Positions 34,932 to 46,331 of a stretch of 64,000 nt of DNA are shown here, piece by piece. The notes beneath the pieces are model-generated. The model did not search any database. It worked only from the letters and a program-made list of their open reading frames with translations, and was not told the origin of the DNA. Each line of letters begins with the position of its first letter. Within the stretch, counting starts at the first letter, position 1. The stretch comes from Stereocaulon alpinum (Eukaryota > Ascomycota > Lecanoromycetes > Lecanorales > Stereocaulaceae), in assembly GCA_018257865.1 (NCBI GenBank), contig JAEUBA010000019.1, positions 326,736 to 390,735 on the forward strand, read 5' to 3'. The translations under genes and the position numbers were made by a program.

Positions 34932-35914
34932 CTACATGTACACCGCTGTCTGCTCCTCGCACCACTGTTGAGAGTCTTTAGCCTGTCCCGTGCCCCCTTT
35001 CTCCTCAATCTTCAATGCATCAAGCAGATCCTGACGTGGCGACGGATGGATCCTTTCCCAGGGAAATCACACAGCCTTCATTCGTCTGCACGATAACGTC
35101 TGGGGACAGGCCAGCAAAGAGTCCGGTGTACGCACCTTTTTTCGCGTCATGAAACAGGGGAGATGCTGCCACTCGCATCCACGTAGGAGCATGTCTCAAC
35201 AGGTCAGTCTTCAAATTGCCAGGATTCTGGACGATACTGAGGATCCCTTGCGGACCGACTTCGCGCGCAAGCTCGCTTGCAAGGAACCAGTTGCCTGTTT
35301 TTGGAGGCTGCGTAGGTTTTCTGTTTGATCTTTTGGTGGGTAGGCAAGATTTGCTATTATCATGCCACCTTTCGGGGCATTCAGCTCGACCGTCCGGGAA
35401 CTCGTCCAAATAACATGTACTGGGCTTCCTAGAGAGTCTTGAGCGGCAGCTTGGAGTGAGAGAAGCAGTGAATGAGTGCATAAAAAAGGCCCGAGGCAAT
35501 TGGTAGCGACTTGAAACCCATGGCCTTGCTTGGACACGCTGCCGAGTGGTGGTAAGGACACGCCAGCATTGTTTCAAAGGACATCGAGTTTGGGCTCTTT
35601 AGCCTGGAAGGCCTCGGCTGAGGCTTTATGATGGAGCTGAGATCGTCGAGGTCAAGGGGGAGGTATTCGAGTTGGCCGACGGCGGGGGTGACGTGGGCCA
35701 CAGACTGTATCTCTTTGATGCATTGTTGGGCTTTGGCTTCGGAGCGTCCTGCGATGTAGACGTTGCCTCCTGCTTGATAGAGGGTTGTGACGAGCTGATA
35801 GCCAACGCCGGAGTATCCGCCCGTGACGATGAATACCTTGCCTTTCTGGCTTGGTAGGTTTTGCTCCGTTAGACGGGCACGAGGAGGGAAGAATTGGGAG
35901 TATGTAACCCCCAT
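34932..35914 (-). pseudogene. Decayed short-chain dehydrogenase (retinol-dehydrogenase-like SDR)
   Basis: Homology to one SDR runs through three frames. The start MGVTYSQFF and nucleotide-binding motif FIVTGGYSGVGYQL are read from 35914 down to about 35632. A frameshift lies near 35621-35632. In the second frame the NNAG motif is preceded by an in-frame TGA at 35574-35576 where this family has Trp. That frame continues to about 35316, where an extra base near 35313-35316 shifts into the YAASK active-site motif. An extra A in the A run at 35298-35302 shifts again into KTGNWFLASELAREVG. A further extra base near 35061-35066 puts the C terminus (ending WCEEQTAVYM) in another frame. At least five lesions exist, and no set of introns could remove them all. 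Base composition matches neighbours and shows no RIP, so this is ordinary decay. Confidence 0.85.
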
Positions 35915-37177
35915 GATGAATGCGCAAAATAACACGCGTCTGTCGATGTTACGAGTGTGAAGCGCTGAGGATGTTGCAAAATGAAATGGAACGTGGGGCT
36001 AGAGGGTCGCTAATTCAGACGATAGAGACCTGCAGGATTGACATGTTAGACAGTGGGAAGTCGATGGGGCGGGATAATGAGCTACAACATGGATATTACT
36101 ACTTGTCGAGATCTATAAAGCCTCAGAATGATTATGTTTGGTACAGGGCAAAAGGATGGTCACCAAAACTGTTCTTTACATGCGGCTAATTTGATGATTT
36201 GTGGAACAACCCATTGACGCTAGTGTACAGTATCTAGTGCTAACATGATAAGCTACGGTATCATCAGACTGCTTGCAGTACTGAATGGGTCGTGGAGCTA
36301 TGTTCACTGGATTGTGTAGCTTCGCCAACATATTCGACAAGGTTTCACGTCGCTTTGTCTGGAGTGCACTTTCTCCACTCCCCACCTCCTAACCTACTAA
36401 GTGACAGTCGAAGCTAAGTGATGTCCTGAGATACCTCTGAGAATCTAGCTGGCCACTTAGGCCGCTGCTTGCAGGATCAAGGAATGCATCAACTATGTTA
36501 GTGGCCCCGAAGCACGCTGTTCCTTTCGTACACATCGCTTTTGGGGGCATGCCCTGCTACTGGGTATGACGGTCGGAATTTCGCATGTTCCTCACTATCT
36601 CCCGACCAGGCTTCGACGTCCTCATTCAAGAAAGTCCGGCGTTGATGATGCGAGTTTCCGCATCTCGGAGGGCCTTGTGCCTTAGCTCTTCACCGCCTCC
36701 GTGCCGTTTGGAATAATTGTTCGCACTTAACGCACTCTCAGCCGATGGATTCTTCTGTGAACACGACGAAAGCTTGAGTTGGTTCCCGTCACTATGTGTG
36801 CTGGTGCTTTTCTGTTCACGCCAGGATGTGAATTCTGGATTCTGCTCGTGCTAAGCCGAGCCAGAAATTCTTTGTGAATCCTGGCCCCCAGATCTCATTG
36901 AGAACCTCGCCATCTCCCTTGAGTCCATTGACACAATACTTAATCTCATCCGCACCTTTGCACTTGCACCTCTTACAACGCTACAGAACCTCTCGGGTCT
37001 TCAGCTATCATCAGCAGCCTAGCCCATTTCATAAGGTACCTCAAATCAAACCCCACCCCAGCACTTGAACGATCCAACTCACCTCCAGCACTCAAGTGCC
37101 TTTACCGATCTGATTACTAGTTAACTTTCATACCAGCCTCATTGATAGCCTTTTCTTCTTGCCGATACTCTATAGCA
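35915..37177. other. Intergenic region upstream of the peptidase-like gene
   Basis: About 1.26 kb with no supportable gene. It presumably contains the promoter of the gene at 37178. Confidence 0.45.
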
Positions 37178-39139
37178 ATGGCGACTGAGAGCTTAAAGCC
37201 GGCCGCATTCGGTGGATATGGTCGACAGATCGAAAAGGGCGTGCCTGATCCCTCAACAGGAGGTTTACTCGGTCAAGATTCCAGTTCGCTTTCTCCTCCA
37301 GACATCCAGCCCAACACTCGTATTGTCGCTCTGTGCGGTATTACGAATTTAATAGGCGAGGGCCTGTATGAGTCCTCTTCTGACGAAGATGACAAACCTC
37401 AACCGCCGGTTGGAGCTCCTCTCATCGGCGCAAAGCAAAAGACTGGATTTGTTGGTATGGCTTTCAAAGCCAAATAAGTCTTCTCTGCGGAAAAGTCTAG
37501 GGAACGCAAAGAAACCAAGAAAGCTCAGAAGAAGGCAGCTGCCCCCGAAGGACTAGCATCACCAGTAGAGGACGGTTGGGTTTTTCTCAGATTTCTATCT
37601 GATCCATCACCTCTTCCGCGGTCTAGGTGAGTACAACCCCTGTTCGCTTTGTGAAGTCAAAATCGGAAATTAATCCATTAGACAGGCGCGAATCAACGCT
37701 GGATCACTTGCGAGTCCTCCAAGCACCTGGTCGAAAAGTATAGTGAGTATGGACATGGTGGCGCAATGACAGATCACAGAATTGTTTTGAACAAGAATAT
37801 GCTTGGGCAATTGGAGAGTGACAACAACATCCAGGTCTTCAAGAGAGCAGATCTCTTGCAAGACATTTTGCGGACTTTCGCAGGAGAATGTCAGATTGCT
37901 GCTGAACCACGCCAGCCAGTTCTTCTGATGGTCTTTGGTCATGGAGATTCCAAGACCTACGGGATAGCGGTTGGGGGAAGTGGAGCCCCAAGAAATGCAC
38001 CGCGCTTGCGGACACACGAGATCGCTGCATGTTTGAACGGCTTGGATATTTCTTTGACGGTGCTCTTAACATCCTGCTTCTCTAGAGGATGGGTACTTCA
38101 GCCTGAGCTAAACATCTCAGCCTTCACAGCGGTCGGTCCTCTCATCGAGACCAGATCTTGGGGAAACAGTCTTGGAGATCGTTGCCATGGCTCCATTGAT
38201 GCTACAGCAGTTCGGGAAGCTTTTATCAACATGGAAGACGAAAAGACAACCCAGATTCATCCTCATCGGCCAAGGGGACCTTTAGATGAAGAAACCCCGT
38301 CAAGCTCATTTGCAGAGCTTACGAACGTCATCCATTCCACGCTCTTGTACGAGATTGACCCCGAATTTGGGCACACTCATCATACTCAACTCTCAGCTCA
38401 GGATGATAAGTGGGAACTGGAGTGGAGGAAGCGGTCTGGTATTCTTTTAGCCAGATTCCAAGCTCAGTGGGACAAGCTACCACGTTTACAGGTGCAGAGT
38501 ACTGCAAGCATGTTCCGAGGGAAGACAGTTGGATTGGCAGCATTGTCGCTATCCGAGGCTGAGACCGAGGATCCTAGGGGTACTTACGGCCTCCACAAGA
38601 AATTGAGCGAGCGTCAAGCATCAAGAATTGTCAATGACATGAGCTTCGGCTATCTGACCAGCTTCCCTGCACCTGAGAACACTGGGCCGGATAGGAGAGT
38701 ACATCGACTTGCTTCGAGATTCTTGGAGGGGAAGGATATGACGTCCCAAGGAGTTGACGAGCTTCGGAATTCTCTTACTTACCGCTTGGAGTCCATGAAA
38801 TTTGTCTCAGAGTACAAGGATATCATGGGCGTGGATTTCGCGAATTGCAGTGACTTTGGTTTTGAGTCCTGGAAATGGAATGCTATGGCTGGCGGTGGCG
38901 GCAAGACTTCTCGAGGAACAAGCGAGAAGTGGCTCAACTATGAGAGCTACAGACAGATCATTGACGAAGTCGATCTCTTCAGCAAGCCAGCACCAACCCA
39001 AGGCTGGGATTTCACTAAGCCTTACGAGTTCTTAGCGGCAGCGTGTGTGGAATGTGGACTCGACGAAGAAAATGTAAAGGAAGGCATCGCAAAAGCGTTA
39101 GCTAGAAATTCGTTGTTGTACTCAAGAAGACAAAGTTGA
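37178..39139 (+). CDS. Clan-CD-peptidase-like (legumain/caspase-fold) fungal protein, possibly disabled
   Basis: Proposed exons 37178-37454, 37591-37626 and 37686-39139, 588 aa. A predicted His/Cys pair of clan CD type is visible: His190 in LLMVFGHGDSKTYG and Cys235 in VLLTSCFSRGW. The C-terminal half (FESWKWNAMAGGGG; GWDFTKPYEFLAAACVECGL) is a fungal extension I do not recognise. Without the first intron the frame runs into TAA at 37475-37477 and then a frameshift near 37581-37585, where the upstream EDGWVF and downstream SDFYLIHHLFRGLG are out of register by one T. The 136-nt segment 37455-37590 has GT...AG ends, a TTTTTCTCAG acceptor and the right phase, so splicing would remove both lesions. 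The peptidase assignment is inference from the motif pair. The second intron (59 nt) is solid. Confidence 0.6.
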
Positions 39140-40557
39140 CACTGATGTACTATGCAGAGAAGAATGAGAAAACTCACGATGAGAGTGCGTAAGGATCGAA
39201 CGGTTCGGCGAATTGGCTCAAAGGTTTGCAGTACCCTTGGCAAGAGGATGCGCTCTGCTTCGCGCCCGAAAGGCCGTGTGCCACTGCCTTCGTTCGGCTA
39301 AGTTGGGAGCTAAAGACCTTTGGCGGTATGAGAAGTCTAGCATGACGGCTGGGTCTGTAGTTGTGAAGACAATGGTGGCGTTCTTGGAGACGAATGTTGT
39401 ATATGCTGGAAGCTGAACGAGCTTTTCGTATCCAAACAAGCTGATAGCCCAAAGCGAGAGAAGTAGCACTCAGACCCTAGGTTATATCCGGGCTTGTCTA
39501 CTAGAAATTGCCACCATTGTTTGAAAAGTCACCGACCAATCCCAAGATACCAAAAAGAGCACTCGAACGGAAGGGGTTTTTCGTATACTCTAAAGATATG
39601 GAAGTCTCGCTCCTTGTGGTCGTTATTGGTGTACAACCCCGGATTAGAAGACCAGGAATGACTAGGGGATCTTCAAAGATCCCGTTGTTGGAAGGTAAAA
39701 GCCATTGCTGTAGCTTAGTGACCTCGAAGGTGAAGCCAGTGTTCTGCTGGCGGATAGTCAGAAAACCATACGAGTCCATGCATCGCTAAAGTCCACTAGA
39801 TATGCAGTGAGACAAGTATACGTGATACTCAATGCGGGAAAGGATCATCGATCGCCTGAGGGTTCCTGGTTCGGGTCTGAGCGCTTGTAGAAGCAAGGAC
39901 CTTCAAGCAACTCGTTGGGACCATCACGTCAGCCTGCGTGAGTCCCCACATCTATTTGCACTCTCGCTCCTCTGGAGGATAATCGCAAGCTACACAAGGA
40001 ACGGTGTGAAGGGATTACTTCAGCAAGTAGGAGCTCGAAAGGCTGGATGTAGAGGATGCGCAAGATTCCCGGGAGCACTCATGATTAGCGCTAGTCCTTA
40101 GATTGGACGCCGTGATGATGCATATGCGGCTCTGACTATATGGCACTTCGATTAGTCCTTCTCCATGCCAGCCTGCGAAGGCTAGCGATATAATGCTGCA
40201 CATCGGCACGGGAGATCTCCGAGCTATGTATGTAGAGAATCTTAATGTCACGTCTGCATGCATCAACTGAAAGCCATCATTGTACCTATACATGAAAGTC
40301 TCTACATGGAAGTCTCTACATGAATTGAAGGATTTCAGGACGCTGAAGCTGATTGATCGGTGGAGACAGGTAGAGCTCAGCGTCGCATTGATTAACACGT
40401 ACGCTCACGGCAATGTCCCGATTCTCTGACTTCTGCTTTGCACAATGTACCTTGGTACTACGTAGACCTTCTAATGAGTTCAATATGATTGTGGAATTAA
40501 GGGTGTATTTTCTATCTTGAAATCATAGCAGCCTTGACCTATGTTACTCCAGAAGAC
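39140..40557. other. Gap downstream of the terpene cyclase, with weak minus-strand open frames
   Basis: About 1.4 kb. Minus-strand frames at 39779-39501, 39469-39218 (starting MLLLSLWAISLFGYEKLVQL) and 40398-40015 look partly protein-like, but I could not join them or name a family. I looked specifically for prenyltransferase motifs that could complete the terpene cyclase and found none. Confidence 0.4.
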
Positions 40558-41697
40558 TCACTCGGTCTTAAGGGTCTCCGTAGCCCCTTGCTCCATCATT
40601 GACAACTGGACATCACTATAAGAAGCCTCGGCATGGTATCTTGGGCAGCGCATGCTCCAAACTAGGTTCCCACTATGGCTGTATTGCAGAGCTTCAATAT
40701 ACTTTCGAAGGTCCAAGGATATCTCCAGGTTCTGACTAGTGGCTTCGACGATGCGGACGTATTCGGCCACGCTCTCTTTGATCTTCTCACGACACACGTT
40801 CTTAGCGTTAGACTCGTCAATCGAGTGCTCTCGCATCAGAATCCAGATAGCATTGATGACATGGGAGAGGCCTTGTCGATCAGCTGCATCACGCTCCTTC
40901 TCCCACGAGAAGAGGTCATTCGTGAGGGCGAGAGCGGCAAAGACAGGCTGTACGAACCGGGTACATAGATCCATATCCCTCTCGGGGATCGTGAGGGCCA
41001 TGCCAAAAGTGACAGTCGCAAATGAAACACTTGGACTGCGTCAGCATATGTACAGGTCATGGATGAACAGGTATATCATACAGCTCACCAGCGTCAGCGA
41101 TTCTGTAAGGTAGATATTCTTCCAGGCTCGTGAAAGGAATGTTTCGCTGGCGACTAGAGGCCAGTTGGACGAACTTCGCCCAAGCCTTCATGGAAGTCAC
41201 AGCACGTTCGTGGTCAATAGCCATCATCTCCGCCAGGATCTGCGCTTGAATTTTCTTCTCCCCAAGATCGTTGGGTCCAGTACTGTGTCTCAGGGCTCCG
41301 TCACCAAACACCTCGAGCAAGTGGTGATTCTTGCCATTCTTTGGGTCTTGATCGATATTCTCCGTAACATCTACGCCGCGTCAGCACGAGTAGCTTCACA
41401 GCAACGAGCATGAGAGCCACCATCACAGAGAAACATGTATTCAATGGCGTATGACAGGATCTCTAGTCGTTCTGGTAGGCATTCTGGAATAGTCACTCCT
41501 GTGAAACTGTAGTCTGCACTCAAGCCGCCTTTGTAAATCCCCACCGGGCCTACAAGCTTGGCCCAGTCCCTTTGAGCGCGGGTGGCTCCTATGTTCTCCT
41601 TTGTGGTGTCTCGGTGTATGCGAAGTGGAATACCATCGGAAAGACCCTCGGTTTCGTACGAAGAGGGGTCGACAAGATCAGAATAGGTGAACTCCAT
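40558..41697 (-). CDS. Terpene cyclase resembling the N-terminal domain of bifunctional di/sesterterpene synthases
   Basis: Model: exons 41697-41421, 41370-41082 and 41029-40558, 345 aa (the last acceptor could be 6 nt earlier, at 41035). The first intron splits the metal-binding motif; splicing gives an intact DDVTE at residues 92-96, while reading through would destroy it. The second Mg-binding NSE triad is intact: Asn226, Ser230 and Glu234 in NDLFSWEKE. The C-terminal GNLVWSMRCPRYH is typical of fusicoccadiene/ophiobolin-type cyclase domains. Such enzymes ionise a prenyl diphosphate (GGPP or GFPP) and cyclise it. Family members normally carry a C-terminal prenyltransferase domain of about 350 aa; here a stop follows the cyclase directly and no such domain is found downstream. 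No P450 or transport gene adjoins it. It may be functional using substrate from elsewhere, or a truncated relic. Confidence 0.82.
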
Positions 41698-43948
41698 GGT
41701 CGAATTGTTTGAACGATCTCAAAAGAGGGCGTTCGAAACTAGAAATAAGTATTGGAGGTAATTTTTCGATTGTTGATTGAATCATGGATGGATTTCTTGT
41801 GACACATCAACGTTACAGGGATGCTTCGTGCCATACCGCCGTCATTTCCGATCCATGGCTATTGATGCGAATTTGCTCGACCAATCGAACAGATGCACAA
41901 GCCGTGGCAGAGCGGTGAATTTGTGGGGAGTCTGATACTGCCTTCTCGATCTCCATCGTAGCCGATCACGGGTAGGACAGATCCTACGTCCTATTCGCTA
42001 GCAGTAGAAGAGTAACGTAATTGGAGTAGCAGTAACAGCCCTTGTGAGAGAGATCGAAAGTAGATGAACGGGTGGAGAGGACACCTGAACCTTGGCAATG
42101 ATGAGGCTTCTTGTGCCCGCAGAGCGGGCATGGACTGGTAACTCAAGTCTCTCGGAAGGCGGTGAGATATTCACTCACATACATAGCACTAATGGTTGAG
42201 ATCGAACCTCTGATGCTCCGGGCTGTGCCCATGTGCACCCCCACCCGTTTGATTTCGAATGCGATAGTAGTCCACCATCCTTGTCCTTATGCAATTCCTT
42301 CATCATGACCGATGGGGTGCTACCATATCCACAGCTTCTCTGTTCGTCATCCGGGTAGGTGTTCGTTAGTCCGAGCATTCAAGGCAAGGCCCGGATCGCA
42401 AAGGAACAGACTTTGTCGATCCCACAGATAGGCCCCCTCCAAAGACATTCTGCTATCGCATAGCCCTAATCGGTGCTAGCTGTGTCTGTTAGCTTCCTGT
42501 AATGTTTCCTCTGGAAGCCAGAAGGGTCTTCCTTGTCGTTACTGCACGCTCTCGATTCTTCCCGACTGGCCTTCTGGCAAATTGGAACCCAATGCTCGAT
42601 CTTTGTCTCGACAATGAACATCCCATTTCTTGAAGCTTACCACGTTTTGAAGCCACTATGGGATCTCTAGCCTCGTATTTCTTCGCCAATATTAGTAACG
42701 TATTGTTGGTTAGCGTGGCCGCTTGGGCAATGATATACCGTCTCAGTTTGGCCATACTATTTAATGCTCTCACAGCTTGCTGGATTCCCGGGGCTTAAGT
42801 TGGCGGCGGCAACTGGCTCGTATGAGTTTTATTACGATTGCCTTCGTCAAGGGAAATATATTTTCGAGATAGAGAAGATGCATGCGAGATACGGTTCGTG
42901 ACCTAAATGAAATATCGGTGTGCCTCGTAGTAGAGAGCACGAGGATGTCTGATATCAGTTCACATGAGTTCGATCGTTCGAATCAATCCTCATGAACTGT
43001 CAGTTTCGGACCAGGATGGTGCGCACCTTGTCAGCAGTAAGTGCTGCCCACTAATCCGACCTCATGTCATTGTTTGTTGAAGGTTAGACCGCGAAGCGCC
43101 GTTTACGAAAATAACAGACCAAGCGGACGGTTAGCATCCAACAACGTTGAGATCAATGTGGTGTATCTCAGATGCGCATAAGTAGAATTGCACCCTCTGC
43201 TCCCAAAGTACGAGGCGTGCACCCATTATACATCATTAATATGACCACCCAGTTGTTCGCTGGATCATAGTGAGAAAGTTGTGCATTAGTCATGGAATGA
43301 CATGTATACAGGTCTCCTAAGGCATTCTTAACTCGCCGAGGAACGTGATGGCTACGAGAAAGACAAGCCTAGGTTCTCACATCGAATATATAGCGGTAGG
43401 GTGAGGCAGTGCGACAGTCAACGAATCTATGGCCAGTAGATAGTAGAAGATTACCGGGATGTAGTCGATCCAACCGTGATACGTTTCGAGCATCGTTAAC
43501 CCCATGTCCAGAGGATAGTGAGATGACGGGAACCTTCTTCACTGCCTCATATCGAAACTCCGTTCAGCTCGTTATACTGACTACAGGGGTCAATGAGGTG
43601 GCGTTCGTAAATAGTAAGAGGATTGGTATGTAAACTTCCAGGTATACTGTAGGTTTGGTCGTTAGCAAGAAGAGAAGCCCGGGTACCGCCCCTGAAGAGG
43701 GCGCCTAGCGTTTTCTGCGGCCCCTAGAGCGGCCGCCAGTGGCGCCTAGTTATAGTGGCGAATCCATCCCACCACGGCGGGTACGCTATATCAGGCAACT
43801 GCGATGTTTGCGCGGCAGTGCTACGATTCTTTGTTTAGCTTCGAGGCTCTTCGCTTTGCGTAGTTATGGTTCTCCAATCGTTACCTTTCTATGATCTCAT
43901 TCCTTACGTGCTTGCTTGACTCAGATTCCTCCGTGCAGAGTGTTCGAG
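41698..43948. other. 2.25-kb gap with an inverted repeat and a GC-rich patch
   Basis: No gene is supported. An imperfect inverted repeat (CAGTTCA-CATGAG against CTCATGAACTG) spans 42956-42999. A GC-rich patch near 43680-43790 carries two copies of GGCGCCTAG about 40 bp apart. Promoters for the terpene cyclase and the PPPDE gene must lie within this gap. Confidence 0.45.
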
Positions 43949-45848
43949 ATGGACGTCCAATTGTACGTCTATGACCTTTCCAAGGTGAGAACTTTTAGCG
44001 TCTGGTTTCTTACAATTTGCTGACAATAACACATCTAGGGTCTCGCCAGACAAGTATGACCGGCCATGCATGGCTCAGAACTCTCGATGACTGACCTTCT
44101 ACCATAGATGTCTGGCTCCCTCCTTGGCATACACATCGATGCGGTCTATCACACAGCGCTCGTTTTTGGTGGAATAGAATACTTCTTTGGAGGTGGCGTC
44201 CAAACCTCATACCCTGGCGCAACGCATCATGGGCCCCCCATGGAAATCATACCCATGGGGACCACATATCTGCCTATCGAGGTCATACTGGAATATCTTG
44301 AATCTCTAAAGGCAGTATACACGATGGAGGTAGGCTATCCTTTCAAACAGCTATGAGCATACGTGCTTACAGGTATCGACACAGTCGTACGACCTATTCC
44401 TCCACAACTGCAACAACTTCTCGAACGATTTCGCCATGTTCCTTGTTGGGAAAAACATTCCAGAACGTATAACGTCGCTTCCTCAAACTGTCCTTAACAC
44501 GCCGTTCGGCCAGATGTTGAAGCCTCAGCTTGATAATGCTATGCGTGGTATTACTCAAGCTCCAGTACCAGCTTCGAGTGTTCCTCGATCAAATGGATCT
44601 TATTCTCATTCGCAGATGAACGGGACAAAAGAGAAGGCGCACGTACCAGGTGTGGTATATAAGCCAATGAGAGTGAAACAGTTGGAAGAATTATTGGCAT
44701 CGGCTAAGGAATCATGCGCTGTGATTTTCTTCACGTCGGCCACCTGCCCGCCCTGCAAGATCGTATATCCAGCTTACGATGAACTCGCTGCAGACGCTGG
44801 CAACAAAGCCGTCTTGATCAAGGTAGACCTATCAGAGGCTTACGAAATTGGCGCAAAGTATCAGGTCCGGGCGACTCCCACTTTCATGAGCTTCCTCAAG
44901 GGCGAGAAGGAGAATGAATGGGTTGGTGCAAATGAAAGTCAACTTCGTGGCAACGTGAAGTTGTTGATTCAGATGGCTCATCCTGCGCATCCACATACTC
45001 TACTGAGGCTCTCAATTCTACAGCGACCGCACAAGTCTCCTGTCACGTACACGAAAGTACCGCCGATCGACAAGCTCATCACCAAGATGGGGCCTTCTGG
45101 CTCTGATCCAGCTGTCAGCGCCTTGAAGGAATTTGTAGTACATCGCCAACAATCTGGTGCAGTGGACGCTCCTCTTCCATCGCTTCCAGCTTTAAGCGCT
45201 TTCATACTCAAATCCATCGAGACGCTGCCTCCAGATAACCTCTTTCCAATCGTCGACCTCTTCCGCGTTGCTCTCGTTGATCCTCGATTGAGCGGCTACT
45301 TTGCTCAGGATCGTTCTTCAACAATCCTCACTGTTCTCTCAGCGGTCATCAACCTTGACGCCAACTGCCCGTATACATTACGGATAGTAACATTACACAT
45401 GGCCTGCAATCTTTTCACATCTCCACTGTTCCCTCCAAAGCTGCTCTCAGACCAAGTTTTATCAACACCGTTACTTCAACTTGTCACGTCCTCGCTCCTG
45501 GATACTGATCATCCACCTGTACGTGTTGCAGCCGCATCCTTGGCGTTCAATATTGCAGCTGCCAATCACCTGCGACGCATCGCAGAGCAAGAAGATCTAC
45601 TATCTGAAAGCGGCCAAGTTGAGTTGGTCGCTAGTCTACTTGAGGCAATGGCAAGGGAAAGGGAGAGCAAAGATGGATTACGAGGTCTGCTATTAGCCGT
45701 TGGCCTTTTGAAGTATGCAGCTCCTAAAGACGGCGAAGTGGATGATCTTTGTGAAGCAGTAGGAGCAAGGGACATCGTGGCAGAGGCAAAGGGAGCTTTT
45801 GCAGAGCTCAAGGATTTAGCAAAGGAGGTGGAACTTGTTGTACAATGA
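43949..45848 (+). CDS. PPPDE (DeSI-like) peptidase - thioredoxin - PUL domain protein
   Basis: Model: exons 43949-43984, 44039-44053, 44108-44329 and 44373-45848, 582 aa; three introns of 43-54 nt, all phase 0, including a 15-nt micro-exon. The N-terminal PPPDE domain has the catalytic pair His32 (AVYHTALVFGG) and Cys104 (LFLHNCNNFSNDF), the DeSI deSUMOylase/deubiquitylase-like fold. A thioredoxin domain follows with the CPPC active site at residues 216-219 and the cis-Pro stretch RATPTFMSF. The C-terminal half (about 320-580) is an alpha-helical PUL-type repeat domain, known from Doa1/PLAA as a Cdc48/p97-binding module. This three-part order is known in fungi, and a link to ubiquitin or SUMO quality control is inferred from the domains. 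Confidence 0.88.
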
Positions 45849-46331
45849 GGAAGGGGTTTTGAATGTTTTCTTGCATAGCCATGGAGTTTCGTGGGTATAG
45901 ACATAGATCTAGAAACGAATACATTGATCGTTTGGCTAGAATTCAAGCTTGGCAGCTCGCATAATGGGCCAACATCTCGATAAAAGTAGCAGCCTCGCAG
46001 GTAGCGAAGAGGCCTGGACAATAGCCCCTCCGCTTACCGTACTAGCTACTCAAAGTGCAAACATTGCTTGAGAAGATGTGGCCATTAATCAACACTTAGA
46101 AGTCTGCACGTTTGTTAGTACTCGGGCATTCTAGATACTATCACTCACCGCCCAGCACATTGGATGCCGTATTGATCTGCCAGAGTGATCTTCACTTAGG
46201 GCATGATTTCAGGGCTTTCCGGCTGAGTCTCGGCCTTGGCAGTCGCGGTAGCCTTCCGGCGCGTCACTTCGCATCAGTTCTACCTCACACCTTGCTCACT
46301 GCTCGAGACTCTGGCTATTCCTCCGCTCGTC
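45849..46331. other. Intergenic region before the DUF4211 gene
   Basis: About 480 bp between two same-strand genes. An in-frame ATG at 46236 lies upstream of the chosen start. I see no other feature. Confidence 0.45.

Noticed and set aside
33274..35914. The SDR gene and the SDR pseudogene as an inverted tandem duplication.
   Set aside because: Their motif contexts and lengths differ (classical YAYGQSK type against retinol-dehydrogenase-like YAASK type), so they are different SDR subfamilies.
39140..40557. A possible prenyltransferase half for the terpene cyclase.
   Set aside because: No Asp-rich prenyltransferase motif or related segment was seen in any minus-strand frame.
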